From NCBI GenBank assembly GCA_007131535.1, contig SLQI01000458.1, positions 1 through 20,775 on the forward strand: 20,775 bases of DNA, read 5' to 3'. Source of the DNA: Balneolales bacterium (GTDB taxonomy: Bacteria > Bacteroidota > Rhodothermia > Balneolales > Natronogracilivirgulaceae). The translations under genes were made by a program, and so were the position numbers. A model generated the notes under the pieces. The model worked only from the letters and a program-made list of their open reading frames with translations, had not been told where the DNA came from and ran no database searches. Positions within the stretch are counted from its first letter, which is position 1; each line of letters starts with the position of its first letter. Positions 6,748 through 15,316 of the stretch are shown in pieces.

Positions 6748-9579
6748 ATGCCCAAAAGAACCGACATTGAAACTATTTTACTGATCGGCTCCGGCCCGAT
6801 CGTCATCGGACAGGCCTGTGAATTTGACTATTCCGGAACCCAGGCGTGTCAGTCGCTTAAAGAAGAAGGTTACCGGGTAGTGCTCATCAACTCCAACCCG
6901 GCTACCATCATGACTGACCCCATGATGGCCGACAAGGTTTATTTAAAACCGCTGACGGAAGCCTCTATTAAAGAAATCTGCGAAATCGAAAAGCCGGATG
7001 CGGTACTGCCGACCATGGGTGGTCAGACGGCCCTGAACCTTGCCTGGAATCTTAACCACGAGGGCTACTGGAAAGAGCAGAATATTGATGTAATCGGGGT
7101 GGATATTGATACTATCGAGATTACCGAGGACCGCCAGCGTTTTCGGGGGTTGATGGAGGAAATCGGAATCGATCAGTGTCGCAGCCGCACCGCACGCTCT
7201 CTACTGGAAGCCAAAGAAATCGTCGAAGAATTGGGCGGGCTTCCGATTGTTATCCGGCCATCCTACACGCTGGGCGGCAGCGGCGGCGGAATTGTGTGGA
7301 ACCAGGATGAATTTGAACGCAAGATACTCCGCGGCCTTGAGCTCAGTCCGATCCACGAGGTGTTGATCGAAGAGTCTATCGTCGGCTGGAAGGAATTCGA
7401 GCTGGAACTGCTGCGAGACAACAATGATAATGTCGTCATCATCTGCTCCATTGAGAACTTTGATCCAATGGGCGTTCATACCGGTGATTCGGTTACCGTC
7501 GCCCCCACTCAGACGCTTACCGACAAACAATTTCAAAAACTTCGGGACGCCGCCATCAAGATGATGCGTTCCATCGGCACATTCGCCGGCGGGTGTAACG
7601 TACAATTTGCCACCGAGCCGGGCACCGACCGGTTGGTAGCCGTTGAAATCAATCCGCGTGTGAGTCGTTCCTCCGCTCTGGCTTCCAAAGCTACCGGTTA
7701 CCCAATCGCGAAAATCGCCTCCAAACTGGCCATTGGCTACAATCTGGATGAACTTGAAAATCAGATCACCGGAAACACCTCGGCCTGTTTCGAGCCTTCC
7801 ATTGACTACGTGGTCGTAAAAGTACCCCGTTTCAACTTTGAAAAATTTCAGAATATAGATGAAGAGCTGAGCACGCAGATGAAGGCGGTCGGCGAGGTGA
7901 TGTCCATCGGGCGGACCTTTCCCGAAGCCCTCAACAAAGCCTGGCAGTCTCTTGAAATCGGCCGGGGCGGTCTCGGTGCCGACGGGTACGAGGAGCTTGA
8001 CCGGAAACAGGTTCGAGAGCGGTTGACCAAACCTTATTGGGATCGCTCCCTGCAAATCCGAAATGCTTTTAAGCTTGGGGCCTCGGTGGAAGAAGTCCAC
8101 GATATTACCAAGGTTGATCCCTGGTTTCTCGAGCAAATCCGCTATATGGTGGAACTGGAAAATGAAACCGAGCAGTATGAGCCGGATGATTTGCCGGAAG
8201 AGCTGCTTATCAAACTGAAAAAAGCCGGCTTTTCCGATCGGCAAATTGCCTGGCTTACCAGCCACCGGGGGGATGACGTCACCGAAGATCAGATTCGGGA
8301 AAAACGGGAAAAACTCGGGTTGAAGGCGACTTTCAAACTGGTGGATACCTGCGCGGCTGAGTTTCCTGCCCAAACACCTTATTACTACTCCAGCTACGAA
8401 GATGAGGGAGAAAGCGAGGTTTCAGATAAAAAGAAAGTGGTGATTCTCGGCAGCGGCCCTAACCGGATCGGCCAGGGGATAGAGTTCGACTACTCCTGTG
8501 TCCACGCTGTGATGGCCGCCAATGAGATGGGCTATGAAACTATCATGATCAACTGTAACCCCGAAACCGTTTCTACCGACTTTAACGTGGCTGATAAACT
8601 CTACTTTGAGCCGGTATACTGGGAGCGGGTATACGACATAATTCAACATGAAAAACCCGAAGGGGTAATGCTTCAGGTCGGCGGACAAACAGCGCTGAAA
8701 CTGGCCAAGCAATTTCAAAAACACAATATCCCCATCCTCGGCACTCCCTTTGAGCTTATGGATCTGGCCGAAGACCGGGGCAAGTTTTCACGCCTGCTCA
8801 AAGAACTTGATATCCCGTTCCCTCCGTATGGTACGGCATTTTCAGTAGAAGGGGCCATCAACGTTGCGGAAAAAGTGGGCTATCCGATCTTGCTAAGGCC
8901 GAGTTATGTTCTTGGGGGACAGGGCATGCGGATCGCCATCAAAGAAGACGAACTGATCCGGTATGTCAATGATGTGCTTCGAACCCACCCTGAAAATGAA
9001 TTCCTGCTCGATCACTTCCTGGAAGATGCCATAGAGGTTGACGTTGATGCCATTTACGATGGCGAGCAGCTGCACATTGCCGGCATAATGCAGCACCTGG
9101 AACCGGCCGGAGTTCACTCCGGGGATTCCACAGCGGTTCTGCCTCCGTACTCTCTGAGTGATGAGGTTATTGAAACTATGAAGGAATATACCCAAAGAAT
9201 TGCTGAAGCACTCCAGGTTCAGGGTTTCATCAATGTGCAGTATGGTGTTACCCCGGATAATAAAGTCTACGTAATTGAAGCCAACCCCCGGGCAACGCGA
9301 ACCGTCCCGTTCATTGCAAAAGCAACCGGAGTGCCTGAGGCCAAAGTGGGCACCAAAGTTATCCTGGGAGCTAAACTCAGTGAGTTTGATCTGAGTTCAC
9401 AACTGCAGGATTATGCTATTAAAGAGCCGGTTTTCCCGTTTGATAAGTTCCCGGAAGTAAAAAAAGAATTGGGGCCGGAGATGAAATCAACCGGAGAAAC
9501 CATATATTTCCTCAAACATTTTGATGACGAACACTTTAAGAAACCCTACGAGTTTAAAAACCTTTATCTCAGTAAATAA
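6748..9579 (+). CDS. carB: Carbamoyl phosphate synthase large subunit, lacking the C-terminal allosteric domain
   Basis: Synthesises carbamoyl phosphate from bicarbonate, ammonia and two ATP, together with CarA. Both ATP-grasp halves are complete. The first starts at LIGSGPIVIGQACEFDYSG (residue 12 on) and the second at ILGSGPNRIGQGIEFDYSC (GSGP at 568-571). Ligand motifs such as AVEINPRVSRSSALASKATG and VIEANPRATRTVPF are present, and the linking oligomerisation region lies between the halves. The protein stops at 943 residues, while E. coli CarB has 1073. It ends soon after GPEMKSTGE, so the whole MGS-like domain that binds UMP, IMP and ornithine in E. coli is absent. The ending is clean and in frame, so this looks like a lineage form, not a broken gene. 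Confidence 0.96.
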   Translation: MPKRTDIETILLIGSGPIVIGQACEFDYSGTQACQSLKEEGYRVVLINSNPATIMTDPMMADKVYLKPLTEASIKEICEIEKPDAVLPTMGGQTALNLAWNLNHEGYWKEQNIDVIGVDIDTIEITEDRQRFRGLMEEIGIDQCRSRTARSLLEAKEIVEELGGLPIVIRPSYTLGGSGGGIVWNQDEFERKILRGLELSPIHEVLIEESIVGWKEFELELLRDNNDNVVIICSIENFDPMGVHTGDSVTVAPTQTLTDKQFQKLRDAAIKMMRSIGTFAGGCNVQFATEPGTDRLVAVEINPRVSRSSALASKATGYPIAKIASKLAIGYNLDELENQITGNTSACFEPSIDYVVVKVPRFNFEKFQNIDEELSTQMKAVGEVMSIGRTFPEALNKAWQSLEIGRGGLGADGYEELDRKQVRERLTKPYWDRSLQIRNAFKLGASVEEVHDITKVDPWFLEQIRYMVELENETEQYEPDDLPEELLIKLKKAGFSDRQIAWLTSHRGDDVTEDQIREKREKLGLKATFKLVDTCAAEFPAQTPYYYSSYEDEGESEVSDKKKVVILGSGPNRIGQGIEFDYSCVHAVMAANEMGYETIMINCNPETVSTDFNVADKLYFEPVYWERVYDIIQHEKPEGVMLQVGGQTALKLAKQFQKHNIPILGTPFELMDLAEDRGKFSRLLKELDIPFPPYGTAFSVEGAINVAEKVGYPILLRPSYVLGGQGMRIAIKEDELIRYVNDVLRTHPENEFLLDHFLEDAIEVDVDAIYDGEQLHIAGIMQHLEPAGVHSGDSTAVLPPYSLSDEVIETMKEYTQRIAEALQVQGFINVQYGVTPDNKVYVIEANPRATRTVPFIAKATGVPEAKVGTKVILGAKLSEFDLSSQLQDYAIKEPVFPFDKFPEVKKELGPEMKSTGETIYFLKHFDDEHFKKPYEFKNLYLSK

Positions 9580-9584
9580 CTATT

Positions 9585-9608
9585 GTTTGAATGTTTGTTC
9601 GTTTGATG
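9585..9608 (+). repeat. Three tandem 8-base GTTTGNNN units
   Basis: GTTTGAAT, GTTTGTTC and GTTTGATG follow each other without gaps six bases after the carB stop codon. The tract is too short and AT-rich to be judged functional. It is followed at 9617-9638 by a 7-base-stem hairpin that lacks a T tract. Confidence 0.4.
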
Positions 9609-9681
9609 TTGTGACCGCAGGTGCCGATATACACCTGCAATCAACCTGACACTAAACTATTACAAAATTCAACGTTCATTC

Positions 9682-10878
9682 ATGTCCGACCCAAAACACA
9701 TTCTCGTCGCTTTCGGAGGCGTTTCACCCGAACACGAAGTTTCGGTGCTTACAGCGCAACAAGCCATCGCCGCCCTAAAAGAGCAGGGGCGTACGGTCCG
9801 CGCGCTTTATGTGAGCAAGTCCGGCCGATGGTTTACCGGGGATGTATTACTGGATCTAAAATCTTTTGAGGACATCAAAAAACTGGAATCGCAAGCCCAA
9901 CCCTGCACCTTTGGATTTGACGACTACGGCAAAGCGGTTTTAAAGTCCGAAAGCCGCAGCTGGTTTTCAGGTACGGAAGTCTATCCTGTTGATGTAGTGC
10001 TAACAGCGTTTCACGGCTCGGAAGGGGAAAACGGCAGTTTTCAGGGAACCTTCGAAACATTCAACCTGCCTTATACCGGGGCCGGAGTAGCCGGGTCGGC
10101 GATAGGCATGGACAAACCCGCCGCAAAAGATATTTGCCGCGCCCACGATATTCCGGTGGTTGATGATGTTATTATTACCGAATCCTCGTGGGTAAATAAC
10201 TCGCAGTATCACTTAGATGAAATCGAAAAGCTGGGACTCCCGGTTTTTGTCAAGCCCTCCGGTCTGGGCAGCAGCATCGGGGTAAGCCGGGCGGATTCCA
10301 GGGAGGCTGCCGAAGAAGCCATAGAGACGGCATTTCGGTATGACCGCCGTTTATTAGTTGAAAAGGCAATCACCCCGCTTCTTGAAATCAATTGCAGCGT
10401 ACTGGGGCATCTTGAGGCCTGCCGCCCGAGTGTCTGTGAACAGCCCCTTGGCAAAGAAGAGCTGCTTTCATTTGAAGATAAGTATATGAGTAACTCTGAT
10501 GAAGGCAGTAAAGGCATGGCTTCAGCCGACCGAAAAATACCGGCCCCAATAAGTCAGGAGTTAACGGATAAAATTCAACAGCTGGCCTGCCGTGCATTCA
10601 CCGCGCTTAACTGTTCCGGAGTTGCCCGCCTTGATTTTCTTGTACAAGAAGATACCGGTGAGGTATACTTTAATGAGCTAAACTCGATTCCCGGTTCGTT
10701 TTCTTTTTATCTGTGGAAAGAATCCGGTGTTGATTTCAAAGAATTGCTCGATGAATTAATTTCCATTGGTATAAAACGGCATCGCGAAAAGAACGGAAGA
10801 GTCCGCAGTTACGACACCAACCTCCTTAGTGAAAAAGCGGTAAAAGGGATCAAAGGAATGAAGCAAACCAATTCCTGA
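9682..10878 (+). CDS. ddl: D-alanine--D-alanine ligase
   Basis: Makes the D-Ala-D-Ala dipeptide for peptidoglycan in the cytoplasm, using ATP. The 398-residue protein shows the family motifs in order: GGVSPEHEVS at 12-21 (Glu17 binds the first D-Ala), HGSEGENGSFQG at 111-122, KPSGLGSSIGVS at 191-202 for ATP binding, FEDKYMS in the omega-loop region at 264-270, ARLDF at 315-319 and NELNSIPGS at 331-339 for metal binding. The usual GGRS is GGVS here. NSIPGSFSFYLW replaces the NTLPGFT of E. coli Ddl and marks a Ddl branch that I associate with Clostridia and other environmental bacteria. About 30 extra residues form a basic C-terminal tail. It begins a run of four plus-strand genes that ends at a terminator after mdh. 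Confidence 0.93.
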   Translation: MSDPKHILVAFGGVSPEHEVSVLTAQQAIAALKEQGRTVRALYVSKSGRWFTGDVLLDLKSFEDIKKLESQAQPCTFGFDDYGKAVLKSESRSWFSGTEVYPVDVVLTAFHGSEGENGSFQGTFETFNLPYTGAGVAGSAIGMDKPAAKDICRAHDIPVVDDVIITESSWVNNSQYHLDEIEKLGLPVFVKPSGLGSSIGVSRADSREAAEEAIETAFRYDRRLLVEKAITPLLEINCSVLGHLEACRPSVCEQPLGKEELLSFEDKYMSNSDEGSKGMASADRKIPAPISQELTDKIQQLACRAFTALNCSGVARLDFLVQEDTGEVYFNELNSIPGSFSFYLWKESGVDFKELLDELISIGIKRHREKNGRVRSYDTNLLSEKAVKGIKGMKQTNS

Positions 10879-10959
10879 CAAATTTCCGGAACGCCGGGTA
10901 CTTGATGCTTCATTATTTCTTTTACAGTTTGGAAGTGATAAGGTTAAAATATAATTACC

Positions 10960-12495
10960 ATGCATCATACTCATCGCCACATTTGGCCCGTCCCGCTGAT
11001 ATTCCTGTTTATTCTTGCTTCCTGTGCTACGACAGAGCGGGAAGTAACCGTAGTTGACCGCGATCCCGGGGTAACTGAAACAGATACTCTTCGCACTCCG
11101 GCAGATGAAGAACGCATCCTGCGTATAGGTGAACTCAACCCGGTAAAAAGTCTTGACCCCCTATATGCCCTGAATACTACATCCCGGCGCACTGTATTGC
11201 AGCTGTATGAGGGATTGGTCCGCCTTGATGAACACAATGAGGTAAAACCGGCAGGTGCCCGAAGCTGGGAGATAAGTGACGATTCACTTACCTATACTTT
11301 CACCCTGAACAGAAATGTTTTTTTCCACGATAACGAGGTTTTCCCGAACGGCAGGGGACGACGTGTCCGGGCTGAAGATTACGAACAGATCTTTTACCGT
11401 ATGACCTCGCCTGAAGTGCCCTCAGTAGCCGCAGAACTGTTTATGGATGACATCCGCGGCTTTGAGGACTATTACCGGGAGCAGCGGGAAGTATTTTTTG
11501 AGGAAGACCGATTTGTCGACTCTATTGACGGCATCCGGGTTGAGAATGATACTACTCTAACCTTCGAACTCAATGAGCCTTCCGCATCTTTTTTGAAGAA
11601 ACTTGCCACTCCTTTTGCCGTCGTTTATCCGCAGGAAGCCGTTCGTAATCGAACCGAGGGTTTGCGACGCAATCCCGTCGGTACCGGCCCCTTTTCCATG
11701 GATAGCGTCATCGGGGATTCGATTTTTGTAATGCAAGGCAATGAGGACTACATTCGCCGGGGCGAAAACGACCCGGCACCGGAAATTGACCGGCTTGAAA
11801 TATTACATATCCCGGATGAGATCCGACTTTATCAACAGCTATCCTTAGAAAACCTGGATATGATCGTAGATCTCGGCCCACGAATGATCGGAGAGCTGGT
11901 CGACGAAACCGGTGAGTTAGCCTCCACTTACCGCGATCAATACCGTCTGGTGGTGAGCGATCGCAGCGAACCCATTCGGATTTCTTATAATGAAAATAAC
12001 CGATTCCGGCTTACCCGTGATCACGCCCAAGCTCTTGCCGCACAGCTATCGGAAGCTGATCTAATTGATCATACCGGAATAGCATCGCTATCCATCACCC
12101 GACAATTTGATTCAAACTCCACTGCATACTTTGAAGAGCTCAAAGAACGCTTTCCCGAAAGTGAGGCGGATGAGCCACTCCCGATTGCTTTCCAGCGGGA
12201 TACCGATGTTGGCATGATCACCGGCGAGCTGTTTGCCCAACTGTCTGACATGCTGGAAATGTCATTTGAACCCAGCCGGGTCCGAACCCGCAATATTTTC
12301 ATGTTCGTGGACCGCCCGATGCTGGCCTATCCAGGGCAGGAAGTAAGGGTTACGCAGGATGAACTGCTTCGACTCCGGTATGATCGATACCTGATTACAT
12401 CCCCGGAAACTGAAGGTGTCCGGCTTAATGATCTTGCCTGGTGGCTGGATTTAACCCACGTACAGGTTCCGAAGATGTCCGATCCGGAGCTCTAA
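10960..12495 (+). CDS. Family 5 extracellular solute-binding lipoprotein (OppA/DppA type)
   Basis: A lipid-anchored binding protein of the peptide/nickel ABC importer class. A short signal peptide ends in a lipobox, I-L-A-S-C, with Cys22 as the acylated residue, followed by an acidic linker. The mature part has the SBP_bac_5 landmarks: GELNPVKSLDPLYALN at about 57-72, QLYEGLVRLDE at 81-91, WEISDDSLTYTFTLN at 103-117, and NPVGTGPF at 238-245. At 511 residues the length is normal. No permease or ATPase gene is next to it, so it must use a distant ABC system or act alone. It starts 81 bases after ddl and ends 10 bases before nadK. Its position next to ddl could suggest cell-wall peptide recycling, but that is a guess. 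Confidence 0.88.
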   Translation: MHHTHRHIWPVPLIFLFILASCATTEREVTVVDRDPGVTETDTLRTPADEERILRIGELNPVKSLDPLYALNTTSRRTVLQLYEGLVRLDEHNEVKPAGARSWEISDDSLTYTFTLNRNVFFHDNEVFPNGRGRRVRAEDYEQIFYRMTSPEVPSVAAELFMDDIRGFEDYYREQREVFFEEDRFVDSIDGIRVENDTTLTFELNEPSASFLKKLATPFAVVYPQEAVRNRTEGLRRNPVGTGPFSMDSVIGDSIFVMQGNEDYIRRGENDPAPEIDRLEILHIPDEIRLYQQLSLENLDMIVDLGPRMIGELVDETGELASTYRDQYRLVVSDRSEPIRISYNENNRFRLTRDHAQALAAQLSEADLIDHTGIASLSITRQFDSNSTAYFEELKERFPESEADEPLPIAFQRDTDVGMITGELFAQLSDMLEMSFEPSRVRTRNIFMFVDRPMLAYPGQEVRVTQDELLRLRYDRYLITSPETEGVRLNDLAWWLDLTHVQVPKMSDPEL

Positions 12496-12505
12496 TACCA
12501 CCATT

Positions 12506-13378
12506 ATGAATATCGGTGTTATAGCCAATCCTGATCAAACCGCTGTATACGCTCCGCTTTCCCGGCTACTCTCATGGATCAGCTTTAATAAAAGCCAGGT
12601 ATCCCTACAACGTTCATTGGCCGGCAAGATTCAGGCGGGGCATAAATCTAAAGTCCGCAGTGTGGAGTATGAACACGAAATTCTTGATGAGGCGGATATC
12701 CTGCTGGCTATCGGAGGGGACGGGACCATGCTTCGGGCGGCTAATCTGGTATTGGACCGCAACGTTCCTATTCTGGGGGTTAACTGCGGGAAACTCGGTT
12801 TCCTCGCTGATATTCAGCAGGAACAACTTGAAGATGCCCTCCAAGCCCTTTACGATAAATCCTACCTGATTGACCACCGGTTTATGCTTTCCGCCCGGCT
12901 GCCGGACGGTTCCGAAAAGTTTGCTCTGAATGAGCTTCTGTTTGCCCGCGGCGCTACGGCCTCTATGGTTACCCTGATTGCCGAATACGACGGTAAGCTG
13001 GTTAACAAATATTGGGCCGACGGGTTGATTGTTTCTACTCCTACCGGCTCAACGGCGTATAATTTATCAAGCGGCGGACCGATCGTTATGCCGGAAACCA
13101 ATGTTGTGGTACTGACTCCGATTAATCCGCATACCCTCACAACCCGTCCGCTGGTTGTTCCGGCTGACCGGAAAATCACCATCAAAGTAGAACCGCCTGA
13201 TCAGGACACGCTGTTTTCCAACGACGGACGGGAATACCGGATCGATCACGGACATAAAGAGTTTACCATAAAACGTACGGATTTTACCATCAACTTAATT
13301 AAATTACAGACGCATAATTATTTTCAGACATTACGAAACAAACTAATGTGGGGCATGGATTTCAGAGAAAAGCCATAG
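12506..13378 (+). CDS. nadK: NAD kinase
   Basis: Phosphorylates NAD to NADP in the cytoplasm. The 290-residue protein has the diagnostic GGDGT at 70-74, NCGKLGFL at 93-100, Asn142-Glu143 in the NELLF segment, and ADGLIVSTPTGSTAY at 171-185. Length fits bacterial NAD kinases. The start lies 10 bases after the stop of the solute-binding protein gene, which points to one transcript. No ribosome-binding site is visible. Confidence 0.97.
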   Translation: MNIGVIANPDQTAVYAPLSRLLSWISFNKSQVSLQRSLAGKIQAGHKSKVRSVEYEHEILDEADILLAIGGDGTMLRAANLVLDRNVPILGVNCGKLGFLADIQQEQLEDALQALYDKSYLIDHRFMLSARLPDGSEKFALNELLFARGATASMVTLIAEYDGKLVNKYWADGLIVSTPTGSTAYNLSSGGPIVMPETNVVVLTPINPHTLTTRPLVVPADRKITIKVEPPDQDTLFSNDGREYRIDHGHKEFTIKRTDFTINLIKLQTHNYFQTLRNKLMWGMDFREKP

Positions 13379-13421
13379 CCCTGAAAATTATTTAACATTC
13401 AACCCAAAAATATTTTTGCTT

Positions 13422-14378
13422 ATGAAAGTCACAGTCGTAGGAGCCGGAGGAAACGTAGGCTCAACAGCCGCACTTACCATTGCTCAGAGAGACTTCGCTA
13501 AAGAAGTGGTTTTGGTAGACCTCGAGCGTAAAGATGGTGATAAAACACTATATCCCTCCAAAGGGCGCGCGCTCGATCAATGGCAAACCGCCCCGATTCA
13601 CAATTTTGACACCCGGCTGAAAGGGACTACTGAATACGGGCCGACTGAAGGATCTGACATTTGTGTTATCACCGCCGGTGTTCCGCGCAAGCCGGGGATG
13701 AGTCGTGATGACTTGCTTCAAATCAACTCCGATATCGTAAAAAAAGTCACCAACCAGCTACTTGAAAAATCCCCCGATGCAATCATCATCGTTGTATCCA
13801 ACCCTCTGGATTTAATGACTTACATCGCCTACAAAGAGAGCGGTCTGCCGATCGAAAAAGTCATGGGTATGGCAGGCATACTCGATACAGCCCGATATAA
13901 AGCCTTTCTTGCGGAAGCACTTAAGTGCTCACCGAAGGATATTCAGGCTCAGTTGCTGGGCGGTCATGGAGATACGATGGTTCCACTGCCCCGCTACACC
14001 ACGGTTTCCGGTATTCCTGTTACCCAACTCATCGACAAATCCAAATTGGATGAAATCATCGAACGCACCAAATTCGGAGGTGGTGAGCTGGTCGGTCTGA
14101 TGGGCACCTCCGCCTGGTATGCTCCCGGCGCGGCAGCCGCTCAGATGGTGGAAGCCATTGCGCTGGATCAAAACCGAATTTTCCCGTGCTCAACTTACCT
14201 GACCGGCCAGTATGGTCTCCATGATCTTTGCATCGGCGTACCGGTAAAACTGGGCCACGGCGGGATCAAAGAAATCATCGAAATTGACATGGACAGCGAC
14301 GAGAAAAAGCTGATGGAGGATTCGGCCGGCCACATCCAGAAGGGGCTGGAGGACCTGAAGCGGATTCTTTCTGAATAA
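13422..14378 (+). CDS. mdh: Malate dehydrogenase (LDH-like type)
   Basis: Interconverts malate and oxaloacetate with NAD in the TCA cycle. The 318-residue protein has GAGGNVGS at 7-14 for NAD binding, Asp33 at the end of the second beta strand (NAD preference), GVPRKPGMSRDDLL at 86-99 with the substrate-binding arginines, VSNPLDLMTY at 125-134, MAGILDTARY at 150-159 and catalytic His182 in GGHGDTMVP. Arg89, where lactate dehydrogenases have Gln, makes malate the expected substrate. The start is set at ATG 13422, which puts the glycine-rich loop at the normal place; a TTG at 13416 adds only two residues. It is the last gene before a strong terminator. Confidence 0.96.
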   Translation: MKVTVVGAGGNVGSTAALTIAQRDFAKEVVLVDLERKDGDKTLYPSKGRALDQWQTAPIHNFDTRLKGTTEYGPTEGSDICVITAGVPRKPGMSRDDLLQINSDIVKKVTNQLLEKSPDAIIIVVSNPLDLMTYIAYKESGLPIEKVMGMAGILDTARYKAFLAEALKCSPKDIQAQLLGGHGDTMVPLPRYTTVSGIPVTQLIDKSKLDEIIERTKFGGGELVGLMGTSAWYAPGAAAAQMVEAIALDQNRIFPCSTYLTGQYGLHDLCIGVPVKLGHGGIKEIIEIDMDSDEKKLMEDSAGHIQKGLEDLKRILSE

Positions 14379-14395
14379 TAATTGATTGGTTTTGG

Positions 14396-14429
14396 GCCCT
14401 GTGTTCTCTTTGAGCACAGGGCTTTTTTT
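14396..14429 (+). terminator. Rho-independent terminator after mdh
   Basis: Arms GCCCTGTGTTC (14396-14406) and GAGCACAGGGC (14412-14422) form an 11-base stem with one G-T wobble and a 5-base loop, followed by seven T residues (14423-14429). It begins 18 bases after the mdh stop codon and ends the ddl-to-mdh run. Confidence 0.92.
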
Positions 14430-14620
14430 ATAAAGCCGGTCTCCAAAAAATCTGAAATTTGAAATCGTTAATCTGACTTCGTTAATCCGTTTTAAACAAC
14501 GAGAGGTTATAGACTAAACTAAAGTGAGAACCTTAGCTCACAATGAAAGTGGATTTTACCAGATAGCAGAATTCAGATAAAAATTTCAGATCTTCGGCAT
14601 CGGATGAACGGTGATAACAA

Positions 14621-15097
14621 TCAATTCAACAACACAATTGAGCCGTTTAAAATCGTAGCATAGCCTACCCATAGGATGTAGGGGGTCATTAAAATAGCTG
14701 CTTTCACATCGACTTTGTAGAAGTACCAGGTCGTAATAATTATTGCTGCCAGCAAAATCAATATTTCCACCAGTGCTGCAGACGGAGATTGCATTCCGAA
14801 GAATAAAAACGACCAGGCGACATTGCAGATTAGTTGAACGCCATACCAGATAAGTCCGGTTTTAGCGGTAGCGTTCTCATTTCTTCGTAACCATACCAGC
14901 CATGCGGCAACAGCCATCAATGTAAATAACAGCGGCCAGACAATTGGAAATGCACTGTCGGGTGGTGTAAATGCCGGTTTAGCTAATCCGCGATACCACG
15001 TATCAATATTGGGTACGGTTGCCAGAGAACCGAGCAGCCCGGCTCCCTGGGCAAGGATTAATGAAACGACGAGAGCAACTCCCTGTTTTAGTCTCAT
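14621..15097 (-). CDS. tspO: TspO/MBR-family membrane protein
   Basis: Five-helix membrane protein of the translocator/peripheral benzodiazepine receptor family, which binds tetrapyrroles and sterols and is linked to oxidative and light stress responses. The 158 residues carry the family marks: WYRGLAKPAFTPPDSAFPIVW at 34-54, AAWLVWLRR at 64-72, NVAWSFLFFG at 92-101, and the C-terminal LWVGYATILNGSIVLLN. I start it at ATG 15097; a TTG at 15112 would add five residues (MIIFV) with no ribosome site. It is divergent from mnmD and converges on the mdh terminator. No clear terminator of its own is seen. Its role in this organism cannot be read from the context. Confidence 0.93.
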   Translation of the reverse strand: MRLKQGVALVVSLILAQGAGLLGSLATVPNIDTWYRGLAKPAFTPPDSAFPIVWPLLFTLMAVAAWLVWLRRNENATAKTGLIWYGVQLICNVAWSFLFFGMQSPSAALVEILILLAAIIITTWYFYKVDVKAAILMTPYILWVGYATILNGSIVLLN

Positions 15098-15224
15098 AAC
15101 AAAGATGATCAACTTGAATAATGCGAATATTTAAAACCAACATAACCAAAAAATCATAGCTAACCGTATTAAAATTGAGCGCACTTAAGATTTATTTAGA
15201 CTGACGTTTGGAGGTTATCTGTTG

Positions 15225-15290
15225 ATGAGGATTTCATTTTTTTGGAATTCATACCAGATCAAATTTGTACGTTATACATATTCAGGTTAA
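15225..15290 (+). CDS. Possible 21-residue small ORF with a strong ribosome-binding site
   Basis: ATG at 15225 (or TTG at 15222) follows a full GGAGG at 15210-15214 at useful spacing. The frame reads 21 codons (MRISFFWNSYQIKFVRYTYSG) to TAA at 15288, 26 bases before mnmD. Strong Shine-Dalgarno sequences are rare in this window, which is the main reason to list it. The peptide is basic and aromatic and resembles nothing I know. It could be a leader peptide for mnmD or chance. Confidence 0.22.
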   Translation: MRISFFWNSYQIKFVRYTYSG

Positions 15291-15316
15291 ACCCGTGATA
15301 TTTACTGTAAGATTCA

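Noticed and set aside
7201..8373. A 390-codon minus-strand frame inside carB
   Set aside because: It is a shadow of a confident carB. Long antisense frames are expected from its codon use, and the product has no family features.
9617..9638. Hairpin with 7-base arms GCAGGTG and CACCTGC after carB
   Set aside because: Stem is good but no T tract follows, so it is not an intrinsic terminator. It may be chance or an mRNA end structure.
10932..10959. TTGGAA, 15 bases, TATAAT directly before the lipoprotein ATG
   Set aside because: The spacing is short and the TATAAT ends only five or six bases before the ATG, which would need a leaderless mRNA. Not strong enough to list.
13411..13418. TATTTTTG, a match to the Bacteroidota -7 element, just before mdh
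   Set aside because: It lies three bases before the ATG, no upstream TTTG/TTG box is at the expected distance, and AT-rich leaders before starts are common here.
14450..14591. Inverted 11-base words ATCTGAAATTT and AAATTTCAGAT about 120 bases apart between mdh and tspO
   Set aside because: AT-rich words of this length can recur by chance; there is no flanking duplication and no content that suggests an element.
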